Position numbers and translations under genes: made by a program
Shown: positions 1 through 6,396 of the stretch, piece after piece
How the letters are laid out: the number at the start of each line of letters is the position of its first letter
How positions within the stretch are numbered: position 1 is the stretch's first letter
Source of the DNA: Desulfotignum sp.
Lineage (GTDB): Bacteria > Desulfobacterota > Desulfobacteria > Desulfobacterales > Desulfobacteraceae
DNA: 13,040 nucleotides
Direction: 5' to 3'
Assembly: GCA_011390235.1 (NCBI GenBank)
Contig: JAABSS010000151.1
Coordinates: 1-13,040 of the forward strand
The notes under the pieces: model-generated
Told to the model about the DNA's origin: nothing
The model's input: only the letters and a program-made list of their open reading frames with translations
The model's database searches: none

Positions 1-129
1 AAATAACCTGTGAATTATATCATATTACTGAAAAATATCCCAACCAAATCCTCACAGGCTTGACTTTGACCGGTAAATCACATACGACGTTCCCATACAA
101 GACCGGAACCCTGAAAAACGGAACCCTTC

Positions 130-1479
130 ATGACAAAATTACTGGTCATTGACGATGAACCATCCATTCTCGAAACCCTTGGCATGTTTTTCGAAGAAAA
201 GGGACTGACCGTCCTGACTGCAGACACCGGCACCAAGGGAATGGACCTGTTCAGAAAGCTACGGCCCCAGGTGGTGATCCTGGATATCCGCCTGCCGGAT
301 GCCAACGGACTGGACCTCCTCGCCACCATGGTCAAAGAAAACCTGCCGGCAAAAATCATCATGATCACGGCCTTCCAGGACATGGAAACCACCATCGTGG
401 CCATGAAGACCGGGGCGTTCGACTATATCCACAAACCGCTTGATATCGACCAGGTGGAGCAGGCCGTGGACCGGGCCGCCCGCATCATTGAGATCGACCG
501 GAAAACCCCATCCCTGACGCCCTGCGCCGAGCCGGCTGCGCCGGTGGAAATCATCGGAAAAAGCGAAAAAATGCGCCATGTGTTCAAGATGATGGGTCTG
601 GTGTGCGGCCGGCAGGTGAACGTGCTGCTCCAAGGCGCCACCGGCACGGGCAAGGAACTCACGGCCCGGGTCATCCATATGAATTCTGCTTCCAAGGAAG
701 CCCCGTTCATTGTGTTTGACTGCTCGTCAGTAGTTGACACCATTATCGAAAGCGAGTTGTTCGGCCATGAAAAAGGCGCGTTCACCGGTGCGGACCAGAC
801 CACCATCGGCAAGATCGAGCTGGCCGGGGCCGGCACCCTTTTCCTGGACGAGATCTCCCAGCTGCCCCTCAAAATCCAGGGCAAGCTGCTGGGGTTTCTC
901 CAGCGCCGTGAATTCACCCGGGTGGGCGGCACCCGGGTCTTGAAATCCAGCTGCCGCATTGTGGCGGCCTCCAACCAGAACCTGTCCGAACTGGTGGAAA
1001 AAGGCCAGTTCAAACAGGATTTGTTCTATCGTCTCAAAGTATTTACCATCCACCTGCCCCCCCTTGAAGAGCGGCTGTCGGACATTCCGTTTCTGGTGGA
1101 ACATTTTCTGACCAAAATCAACCGGGAGCTGGGCACCACTGCGACCAAGATCCAGGACGGGGTCATGGAACGCCTTCGGCGGCATACCTGGAAAGGCAAT
1201 GTCCGGGAGCTTGAAAACATTATTGTCCAGGCCCTGGTTGGGTGCCGGGGCAATGTGCTGCTCAGGGACGACATCGACCGGATTCTGGACCAGCACCGCA
1301 CCGAACCCGTCCAGGGCCTGGAATCCTTTTCCCTGGCCCATGTGGAAAAGCAGCATATCGCCCGGACCCTGTCCCAGCTGGGATGGAACAAGACCCGGGC
1401 CGCCCGGCTGCTGCAGATCACCCTGCCCACCCTGCGTAGCAAGATCAAGCGCTATCATATCCGTCCCAACGGAAATTGA
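130..1479 (+). CDS. Sigma-54-dependent response regulator (NtrC/AtoC class)
   Basis: A 449-residue bacterial enhancer-binding protein that should activate sigma-54 RNA polymerase when phosphorylated by a sensor kinase. All three domains are visible. The receiver domain (about 1-120) has the acidic pair D9/D10, phospho-acceptor D52, T80 and K102. The AAA+ domain (about 140-375) has Walker A GATGTGKE at 169-176, the sigma-54-contacting GAFTGA loop at 216-221, Walker B GTLFLDE at 235-241 and WKGNVREL at 354-361. A Fis-type helix-turn-helix lies at about 410-442. Length and architecture are normal for the family. The start is the ATG that gives a complete receiver domain. No strong Shine-Dalgarno precedes it; the direct repeat GGAACCCT (105-112 and 120-127) sits there instead. 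The partner kinase is not in the window and may lie upstream. The sigma-54 promoter at 1630 makes the downstream binding-protein gene its obvious target (inference). Confidence 0.96.
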   Translation: MTKLLVIDDEPSILETLGMFFEEKGLTVLTADTGTKGMDLFRKLRPQVVILDIRLPDANGLDLLATMVKENLPAKIIMITAFQDMETTIVAMKTGAFDYIHKPLDIDQVEQAVDRAARIIEIDRKTPSLTPCAEPAAPVEIIGKSEKMRHVFKMMGLVCGRQVNVLLQGATGTGKELTARVIHMNSASKEAPFIVFDCSSVVDTIIESELFGHEKGAFTGADQTTIGKIELAGAGTLFLDEISQLPLKIQGKLLGFLQRREFTRVGGTRVLKSSCRIVAASNQNLSELVEKGQFKQDLFYRLKVFTIHLPPLEERLSDIPFLVEHFLTKINRELGTTATKIQDGVMERLRRHTWKGNVRELENIIVQALVGCRGNVLLRDDIDRILDQHRTEPVQGLESFSLAHVEKQHIARTLSQLGWNKTRAARLLQITLPTLRSKIKRYHIRPNGN

Positions 1480-1480
1480 A

Positions 1481-1518
1481 TAGAAAATTTTTTTCTATCT
1501 GCCGGCAAATTTTTTTCT
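1481..1518. promoter_or_regulatory. Candidate activator site: direct repeat of AAATTTTTTTCT
   Basis: The 12-mer AAATTTTTTTCT occurs at 1485-1496 and again at 1507-1518. The 22-bp period is close to two turns of the helix. The first copy lies inside the inverted repeat TAGAAAA-TTT-TTTTCTA. The pair sits about 110-145 bp upstream of the -24/-12 element, a usual distance for an upstream activator sequence of an NtrC-type protein. Low sequence complexity means this could be chance. Confidence 0.35.
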
Positions 1519-1629
1519 GATTTATGGGTCCATTCTCCTGATTCCTTTTTTGCACGGTTTCTTAACAAGAAAAAAATACCCTTGGAGTGAAAGCAATTCA
1601 TTTGATTTTTGGATTTCATAATGTAATTA

Positions 1630-1645
1630 TGGCATACGGTTTGCT
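1630..1645 (+). promoter_or_regulatory. Sigma-54 (-24/-12) promoter of the binding-protein gene
   Basis: TGGCATACGGTTTGCT matches the TGGCAyr-N4-TTGCw consensus in every key position. GG at 1631-1632 and GC at 1643-1644 are exactly 12 bp apart. It points to the gene at 1861, and transcription would start near 1656. A sigma-54 activator is encoded immediately upstream, which supports the call. Confidence 0.75.
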
Positions 1646-1860
1646 TTTATATTCAGGGCACAAAACAGAAAGACCCATAGCACAGCCCTTTGCCATTGCC
1701 CGGAGCCATTGAACCAGAACCGGTCCGTTGCCTGCCGCTCCTTTCCCCACCGGGCCCTGATGGAACCATGATACGGGGGATTTTAACCCCACCCGAAAAT
1801 ATATGCCATAAAAAACAGTACCAATGATGGTGCTGATTTCACGCATAAGGAGAAAAGGTT

Positions 1861-3105
1861 ATGAAACGTATCAGGTCAGGTATGTGTTTTGCCCTGCTCG
1901 CACTGGCGGGCATGGTTCTGTGGTGCGGGCCGGCTGTGGCTCAAAAGCCCATTCTGCTGGGGGCCCCGCTGTCTTCGGCCTATCTGTACGGCTGGGATGC
2001 GGAACGGGGCATCCGGCTGGCAGTAGATGAGATCAATGCCGCCGGGGGTGTGGCAGTGGGTGATACAAAAAGACCCTTTGCCGTGGAGGTAATCGATACC
2101 CGGGACCTGGAACCCGGCGTCCCGGTGAGTGAAGCCCTCATGGCAGTGGAACGGCTGATTCTCAACAAGGGGGCGGATTTTATCGTGGGCGGTCCCAACC
2201 GGTCCGAGGCGGCCCTGGCGGCCATGTCACTGTTGTCCAAACACAAAAAAGTCTCCATTGTCACCTCCGGGGTGCTCACCCCCAAATACCACAAAACCGT
2301 GGAGGCCAATTACGACAAGTTCAAATACTGCTTCCGGATCCACGGGGAAGCCGTGAATCTCATCGGCGAAATCATCGCCAATTTTGCGGATCTCAAGGAA
2401 AAATACGGCCTGACCAAGGTGTTCATCATGGCTCAGGATGTGTCCCATGCCAGGGGCGCGGCCGAAGTCATGGGCAAGGTGGCCGGTTCCAAGGGTTTTG
2501 AGGTCACCGGAACGGAAATCTATCCCACCGGGGCCACCGATTTTTCCATGGGGCTGCTCAAAGCCAAATCCACCGGGGCACAGATCATCAACATATGGAT
2601 GGACATGCCGGAAAGCGCCATTCTGCTCAAACAGTGGTATGATTTGAAAATCCCGGCCCTGCCTTTCGGTTCCACCCTGGCGGCGGCGGAACAGCCCGGT
2701 TTCTGGGACGCCACAGAAGGCAAAGGGGAATACACCCTGTGCAACGTGGTCAACGCGGGCAACGCACCGTCCGAGGCAACCCCGTGGACCATGAAGTTCT
2801 ACAATGCCTATACTGAAAAATGGGGGGTCGAACCGGAAGGCCTGGGCGCCTCTTCCTCCTACATGGCAGTATATGCCCTCAAGGATGCCATCGAGCGGGC
2901 CGGCACCATTGACTCGGACAAGGTGGTTACCGCTCTGGAGCAGATTGATATGATGGGCGTTTACGGCCGGCTCCGGTTTGATCCCAAAAGCCATCAGGTG
3001 ATTCCATCCATAGATCCCAAAGAAGGGGCAGTGGCGTATCCCAAAAGCATTGCCATGGGTGAAATCCTGGTCCCGCTGATAAATGAAGTGGATCAACCGG
3101 CTTGA
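1861..3105 (+). CDS. ABC transporter periplasmic substrate-binding protein (Leu/Ile/Val-binding type)
   Basis: A 414-residue exported binding protein of the Peripla_BP_6/LivK class, expected to capture amino acids, amides or related small carboxylates in the periplasm. The signal peptide spans 1-27: basic MKRIR, a hydrophobic core, and a cleavage site after AVA. The mature protein opens with the family start KPILLGAPLS, followed by an ERGIRLAVDEINAAGG-type helix at about 44-60. Other family segments are FIVGGPNRSE (about 104-113), the second-lobe FADLKEKYGLTKVFIMAQD region (about 175-195) and the late MAVYALKDAIERAG helix. The start has a strong ribosome site. Permease and ATPase genes, which normally accompany this protein, are absent downstream, so it either works with a transporter encoded elsewhere or serves as a sensory ligand receptor. 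Expression is probably controlled from the sigma-54 promoter at 1630. The ligand cannot be named from sequence. Confidence 0.93.
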   Translation: MKRIRSGMCFALLALAGMVLWCGPAVAQKPILLGAPLSSAYLYGWDAERGIRLAVDEINAAGGVAVGDTKRPFAVEVIDTRDLEPGVPVSEALMAVERLILNKGADFIVGGPNRSEAALAAMSLLSKHKKVSIVTSGVLTPKYHKTVEANYDKFKYCFRIHGEAVNLIGEIIANFADLKEKYGLTKVFIMAQDVSHARGAAEVMGKVAGSKGFEVTGTEIYPTGATDFSMGLLKAKSTGAQIINIWMDMPESAILLKQWYDLKIPALPFGSTLAAAEQPGFWDATEGKGEYTLCNVVNAGNAPSEATPWTMKFYNAYTEKWGVEPEGLGASSSYMAVYALKDAIERAGTIDSDKVVTALEQIDMMGVYGRLRFDPKSHQVIPSIDPKEGAVAYPKSIAMGEILVPLINEVDQPA

Positions 3106-3128
3106 TTTCAAATAATTTTCCGCTTCTG

Positions 3129-3167
3129 TTGTAATACACATAAATCGTGATAAAATGTGTATTGCAA
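3129..3167 (+). promoter_or_regulatory. Promoter and inverted-repeat operator of the first vapB gene
   Basis: TTGTAATACACA (3129-3140) and TGTGTATTGCAA (3156-3167) form a 12-bp inverted repeat with one mismatch and a 15-nt centre. A -35 like TTGTAA (3129-3134) and a -10 like TAAAAT (3151-3156), spaced 16 bp, are covered by it. This is the layout expected for autoregulation by a VapB dimer or VapBC complex. Confidence 0.6.
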
Positions 3168-3191
3168 GTAAATATTTAAAGGAGAGTTGTC

Positions 3192-3395
3192 ATGAAACGC
3201 ACCAATGTGATACTTGACGAAAAATTGATCGATGCGTGCATGAAAGCCACCGGCATGAAAACCCAAAAGGCTTTGATCGATCATGCACTGCGCGAGCTGC
3301 TCAGGCATGAAAGGCAAAAAAAAATACTTGAATTAAAAGGGAAAATCGACTGGGAAGGTCATCTCGATGAATGGCGGCAGGGACGAACCGCATGA
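3192..3395 (+). CDS. VapB-family type II antitoxin
   Basis: A 67-residue antitoxin of the DUF2191/VapB type. The N-terminal part (about 1-40) is the DNA-binding ribbon-helix-helix: MKRTNVILDEKLI, then a helix with ATGMKTQKALIDHALREL. The C-terminal tail, KGKIDWEGHLDEWRQGR, is the usual toxin-wrapping segment. A clear Shine-Dalgarno (AAAGGAGAG) precedes the ATG. Its stop overlaps the start of the following vapC in an ATGA, the typical coupled arrangement. The gene is complete although its toxin partner is truncated, so the product may survive as an orphan antitoxin or autorepressor. Confidence 0.88.
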   Translation: MKRTNVILDEKLIDACMKATGMKTQKALIDHALRELLRHERQKKILELKGKIDWEGHLDEWRQGRTA

Positions 3396-3607
3396 TGGTG
3401 CTGGTGGATACAACGGTCTGGATCGATTTTTTTTCCGCAAAACCGGAACCGCATGTGAATACATTTGAAACACTCATTGTCGACAGAGAAGATATTTGTA
3501 TTTGCGGCGTAATTTTGACTGAAATTCTTCAGGGAATCAGAGACGATGCCGAATTCAGTCAAACCAGAAAAATGCTCGGCAACGTGATTTACCTTCCCAT
3601 GCTTTAA
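3392..3607 (+). pseudogene. Truncated VapC PIN-domain toxin
   Basis: This is the N-terminal half of a PIN-domain ribonuclease, 71 residues where VapC proteins are usually about 125-140. The first acidic active-site residue is present in LVDTTVWID (D6), and so is the second, in ILTEILQG (E44). The frame stops with TAA just after YLPML. The region that should carry the third and fourth acidic residues (the C-terminal DCLIA.../ND.DF part of the family) is missing and is not found in another frame immediately downstream. Without them the metal site cannot form, so toxin activity is unlikely. The start overlaps vapB by ATGA. The break point lies directly before the next toxin-antitoxin remnant, which suggests a deletion that joined two modules. 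Confidence 0.82.
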
Positions 3608-3618
3608 AGGAAAAAATC

Positions 3619-3750
3619 ATGGCCGAGAAAGAAAAACAGGTAAATAATGAATACGACCGGATCTTTTCAGATGAATCTATTCAGGAAGAGCAGCTGGAAT
3701 GGACCCGCTGGTTTGAGCAGACCGGTTCCCGGGAGGGACAGGAATGGTGA
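3619..3750 (+). CDS. Short antitoxin-like protein preceding mazF remnant
   Basis: A 43-residue, highly acidic and charged reading frame (MAEKEKQVNNEYDRIFSDES..., ending REGQEW). It has its own ribosome site (AAAGGAAAAAATC before ATG). Its stop overlaps the GTG start of the MazF-like frame (GGTGA). Position and coupling are those of an antitoxin. The C-terminal acidic, tryptophan-rich composition resembles the toxin-binding tail of MazE-type antitoxins, but no DNA-binding N-terminus is visible, so the gene may be the shortened end of a longer antitoxin. The family cannot be named with certainty. Confidence 0.5.
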   Translation: MAEKEKQVNNEYDRIFSDESIQEEQLEWTRWFEQTGSREGQEW

Positions 3751-3916
3751 TCCGGAAAGGATCGGTGTACTGGTTGAATTTTTCTCCGGCCAAGGGTTCT
3801 GAGCCCATGGGAAAACAACCCGGGCTTGTCCTGCAGAATGATCTGCTCAATGACAGCAAACGAATACCGTTATCGTTGCCGCCATCACCTCGACTTTGAG
3901 GTACTGCTGCTGCTGA
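3747..3916 (+). pseudogene. Frameshifted and truncated MazF/PemK-type toxin
   Basis: From the GTG at 3747 the first 38 codons read as a typical MazF start: MIRKGSVYWLNFSPAKGSEP, then GKQPGLVLQNDLLNDSK. This is the first strand, the RGDIYW-like motif and the RPALVIQND-like motif of this endoribonuclease family. After K38 the frame loses sense and stops at 3897-3899. Shifting by one base near 3861-3863 restores the family sequence NTVIVAAITSTLRY, which ends at a TGA at 3914-3916. A single-base deletion therefore broke the gene, and the second half (normally about 60 more residues) is gone, replaced by a stray vapB fragment. The product should be inactive. No slippery heptamer is visible at the shift, so programmed frameshifting is unlikely. 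Confidence 0.8.
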
Positions 3917-3918
3917 TT

Positions 3919-3952
3919 TTTGATCGATCATGCGCTGCGCGAGCTGCTCAGG
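3919..3952 (+). repeat. 34-bp displaced copy of part of vapB
   Basis: Positions 3919-3952 repeat 3272-3305 inside vapB with a single mismatch (A3287 versus G3934). The segment encodes LIDHALRELLR, the second helix of the ribbon-helix-helix domain. It abuts the end of the sixA-like gene on one side and the mazF remnant on the other. It is either a remnant of a second, closely related vapB or the footprint of a local duplication/recombination. Confidence 0.9.
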
Positions 3953-4408
3953 TCATCTGATGTGCGGATTCAGGGTCCATTTGATGAACCAGCTTTTCTC
4001 TTCACGGTCCACGCACACAATGCCTGAATTCTGAAACCGGATCACCTGCAGCTCCGGATTCCCGCCCGTCAGAAAGGATACCAGCCGCTCCATATAGGGG
4101 AGATGCCCCACGATCATTATATTGGATGCCGGATCAATCCGGGATCCCAAGTCGGTGACATCATCCAGCGGACCGATGCCGTCTGCTTTTTCCAGCGGCG
4201 CATCCTTCTTCAGGATATCCCTGAAAATCCGTGCAGTCTGTTCGGCCCGGGTCTTGCCGCTGTGCAGGATTTTTGATACCGGCACCTTATACATCCGGGC
4301 CACGTCGGCAATTTTCATTGTTTCCTGCCGGCCGGTGTCAGACAGCCCCTTTGCCGGATCTTTTTCCTTTGACAGGCTTTTTCCGTGCTGTACCAGATAA
4401 ATTGCCAT
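3953..4408 (-). CDS. SixA-like histidine phosphatase
   Basis: A 151-residue member of the histidine phosphatase (phosphoglycerate-mutase-like) superfamily. It is closest to SixA, which removes phosphate from phosphohistidine of phosphotransfer proteins. The catalytic histidine is H8 in YLVQHGKS, R54 lies in GKTRAEQTA, and the second histidine is H102 in MIVGHLPYM. Length matches SixA (about 160). Oddly, the near-invariant RHG motif reads QHG: the first phosphate-binding arginine is a glutamine. The rest of the pocket looks intact, so activity may be altered rather than lost. The start has an excellent ribosome site (AGGAGGTAACCC before ATG) and a near-consensus promoter upstream. The gene is transcribed against its neighbours and appears to be a single-gene unit. 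Confidence 0.85.
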   Translation of the reverse strand: MAIYLVQHGKSLSKEKDPAKGLSDTGRQETMKIADVARMYKVPVSKILHSGKTRAEQTARIFRDILKKDAPLEKADGIGPLDDVTDLGSRIDPASNIMIVGHLPYMERLVSFLTGGNPELQVIRFQNSGIVCVDREEKSWFIKWTLNPHIR

Positions 4409-4438
4409 GGGTTACCTCCTCTGTTGTCTGTTTTGACA

Positions 4439-4467
4439 ATATTATCTGCTTCTCTCATGCATGGCAA
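4439..4467 (-). promoter_or_regulatory. Sigma-70 promoter of the sixA-like gene
   Basis: On the minus strand TTGCCA (4467-4462) and TAATAT (4444-4439) are separated by exactly 17 bp, giving 4/6 and 5/6-type matches to the housekeeping consensus. They lie about 30 bp upstream of the start codon. Confidence 0.6.
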
Positions 4468-4652
4468 GTGTTGTGTTTATCATGGATGGATGGAGGGACC
4501 TGACCTGCAATACCATGATTTTCTTAAATGCCTTTACAGGTATTGAAAATGTTGATAAGCAGTTTCAAAAGCGGTTTCTGATTGTTCAAAGATGGCAAAG
4601 CAATCAAAATGTAATCCAGTCAATGAGTTAAGAATAGGAATTGATTTACAAA

Positions 4653-4769
4653 ATGGCCAGGCTTGAAGAATTGAAACCAGGTGTCACAGTTAAGGGTATC
4701 CTGCCTGATGGGTTTATTTCCGTTGTCAATGTAAGCTGGATAGGTTCCGTTGCCATAGAACTCACTTAT
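4653..4769 (+). pseudogene. N-terminal stub of a SNF2/SWI2-type DNA helicase
   Basis: The first 39 codons (MARLEELKPGVTVKGILPDG, then SWIGSVAIELTY) match the conserved amino terminus of large SNF2-type helicases in methyltransferase-linked phage-defence loci, whose proteins begin L.pGv.v.GilPdglv.vv.v.W.Gs.aleLTY (from memory of the family). Such proteins normally continue for about 900-1,100 residues through the helicase motifs. Here the match ends at TY and the frame runs straight into the C-terminal part of another gene. The natural start and a weak ribosome site (AATAGGAAT) are kept, so a short chimera could still be translated. Confidence 0.7.
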
Positions 4770-5217
4770 TTTTATGCCTTCAAACAAGTTGCAGAAACCC
4801 TGTCCAAGGCAAAAAATACGTCTGTACAAGGGCTGACTGAATCAGGTATTGTGAAAAGCCGGTCCGGGGCGGTGCAGCTTTTGGGGGCAGAATCAGTTGC
4901 CGGCTGACTGGGACCCTTCCAAAGACAAACGCTTGACTGCGTGGGAGTCTACCCAGTATCTGATCCAGGCCCTGGACCAGAAAGGAAAAACCGGTGCAGC
5001 CGGGCTGCTGCGGCAGTTGGGTGGTGACTTTGGAGACAGGGCCCGTGACCTGGCGTACCGTCTCTACAGTATCTGCGAGCGGAAAGGTTGGGCTGCCGAA
5101 GCACTGGCATACAACAGCATTGTGCTGGCATGGCCGGAAAGTACCCGACTGGCACAGGCTGAACCCCCATCAGATGATGCCAGGTATAAAGACGCAGATA
5201 TTTTTCAACAGGAGTGA
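4770..5217 (+). pseudogene. C-terminal remnant of a DUF1156 DNA adenine methyltransferase, with frameshift
   Basis: About 150 codons from the carboxy end of a DUF1156-type methyltransferase. Recognisable blocks are AETLSKAKNTSVQGL, then LPADWDPSKDKRLTAWE, LIQALDQKG, and ARDLAYRLYSICERKGW followed by AEALAYN. The first block is in frame with the helicase stub. After GAVQLLGAE (about 4888) one extra base shifts the frame, so the upper frame stops at 4905-4907 while the family sequence continues in the next frame to the TGA at 5215-5217. Removing one T from GAATCAG restores AEQLPADWDP. The catalytic methyltransferase motifs are absent, having been lost in the deletion that joined this piece to the helicase start. 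The stop lies 3 bp before the following ATPase gene, whose ribosome site (CAGGAG) is inside this remnant. Confidence 0.75.
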
Positions 5218-5220
5218 TCC

Positions 5221-6396
5221 ATGCAGATCAACAGTATTGAAATCAAAAACTTTCGTCTGTTTCGGCACGCGGAATTAAAAGACATGCCCCGTCTGGCCGT
5301 TGTAGTTGGGGCTAACGGATCAGGCAAATCCACCCTTTTTGATGTGTTCAGTTTTCTCAAAGATGCCCTGGCCCAGAATGTTGCTGTAGCCGTCGCAAGG
5401 CGGGGAGGTTTCCGGGAACTGGTCAGCCGGGGTGAATCAGGCCCCATAAGCATCACCGTGAAATTTCGAGAAAGCGGGGGCCGGCTGGCCACCTATCAAC
5501 TGGATATCGGTGAAGAATCTGGACGTCCTTTGGTGGACCGGGAGGTACTGAAATTCCGCAGGGGCCAGCACGGCCAGCCCTGGCATTTTGTGGATTTCTC
5601 CAGAGGGAAAGGGGCCGCCATCACCAATGAGTCTGCCTATGGCCAGGCCGGGGTCAAGGCTGAGCGCAAAGAATATGTTCTGGAAGATCCCGGGGTACTG
5701 GCCATCAAAGGGCTTGGTCAGTTCAAGGAGTTCCGGGTGGTTTCAGAATTTCGCAGCCTGATTGAAAACTGGCACATATCTGATTTTCACATCCGGGATG
5801 CCCGACCGAGCGTGGAGGCTGGGTATGCCGAACATCTCTCCACCCGGGGTGACAACATTGCCCAGGTGGCCCAGTATCTGTATGAAAGTCACCCTGATCA
5901 GTTCACCAAAGTTTTGGAGGCCATGAAAGAGCGGGTGCCCGGGGTAAACAAGGTGGAGGCCAAGCCGACTGAAGACGGCCGGCTGGTGCTGCGGTTCCAG
6001 GACGGCAGTTTTAAAGATCCTTTCATTGCCCGGTATGTGTCCGACGGCACCATAAAAATGTTTGCCTATCTGGTGCTGCTCTATGATCCAAAGCCGCATC
6101 CGCTGCTGGCTGTGGAAGAACCGGAAAACCAGTTATACCCTGAACTGTTGTATGAATTGATCGAAGAATTTCGGGACTATGCCAGACGAGGCGGCCAGGT
6201 ATTTGTTTCCACACACTCGCCGGACTTTCTCAATGGAGCGCAACTGGATGAAATTTACTGGCTGGTTAAAAAAAATGGATTTGCCGAGGTGCGGCGGGCC
6301 TCTGAAAGTCAACTGCTGCAAAACCTGGCAGCAGAGGGAGATTTGCCCGGAGCGCTCTGGAAACAGGGTCTGTTTGAAGGGGTTGGGACAAAATGA
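5221..6396 (+). CDS. AAA family ATPase (RecF/ABC-like, AAA_21) of a defence pair
   Basis: A 391-residue SMC/RecF-like ATPase. The N-terminus (INSIEIKNFRLFRHAEL) is the classic RecF opening. Walker A GANGSGKST is at 30-38 and the ABC-signature-like VSDGT at 273-277. Walker B with catalytic glutamate is in LLAVEEPEN (295-303), and the H-loop histidine is in STHSPDFL (330-337). The middle part (about 60-250) replaces the coiled coil of larger homologues. No nuclease domain is fused. Instead the stop overlaps the start of a Toprim-like DUF4276 gene (ATGA), as in two-gene relatives of OLD, RloAB and PARIS systems (family knowledge). The pair probably forms an ATP-regulated nuclease-type defence complex (inference). 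The start follows a good CAGGAG ribosome site. The gene looks fully intact despite broken neighbours on both sides. Confidence 0.92.
   Translation: MQINSIEIKNFRLFRHAELKDMPRLAVVVGANGSGKSTLFDVFSFLKDALAQNVAVAVARRGGFRELVSRGESGPISITVKFRESGGRLATYQLDIGEESGRPLVDREVLKFRRGQHGQPWHFVDFSRGKGAAITNESAYGQAGVKAERKEYVLEDPGVLAIKGLGQFKEFRVVSEFRSLIENWHISDFHIRDARPSVEAGYAEHLSTRGDNIAQVAQYLYESHPDQFTKVLEAMKERVPGVNKVEAKPTEDGRLVLRFQDGSFKDPFIARYVSDGTIKMFAYLVLLYDPKPHPLLAVEEPENQLYPELLYELIEEFRDYARRGGQVFVSTHSPDFLNGAQLDEIYWLVKKNGFAEVRRASESQLLQNLAAEGDLPGALWKQGLFEGVGTK

Larger units (their letters stand above)
1480..1860. other. 381-bp regulatory spacer between regulator and binding protein
   Basis: No credible coding frame is seen. 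The first 150 bp are AT-rich and contain repeated AAATTTTTTTCT boxes and a TAGAAAA/TTTTCTA inverted repeat at 1481-1497. A -24/-12 promoter follows at 1630-1645. If it is used, the transcript would have an untranslated leader of about 205 nt, with a small GGGG/CCCC hairpin at 1775-1790. The leader ends in a strong Shine-Dalgarno, AAGGAGAAAAGG, just before the ATG at 1861. Confidence 0.6.

Noticed and set aside
3..152. Open minus-start frame entering from the left edge and overlapping the regulator start (ends at TGA 150-152)
   Set aside because: The first 60 bp are AT-rich and the translation shows no family features. An overlap of 23 bp with the regulator is possible for a kinase gene end, but nothing supports it.
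727..1458. Long minus-strand open frame opposite the response regulator
   Set aside because: Antisense shadow of a GC-rich real gene; the plus-strand protein has all expected motifs.
3861..3916. Programmed frameshift in the mazF-like gene
   Set aside because: No slippery site, and the protein is truncated soon after the shift anyway, so decay is the simpler explanation.
4508..4545. CAATACC/GGTATTG inverted repeat
   Set aside because: Seven-bp arms around a 24-nt centre with no nearby promoter or gene start that it would explain.
4482..4631. Short plus-strand frame of up to 49 codons (MDGWRDLTCN..., internal ATG at 4515) before the helicase stub
   Set aside because: No convincing ribosome site, no recognisable motif, and it overlaps the promoter zone of the sixA-like gene. 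Could be a remnant, but there is not enough to call it.
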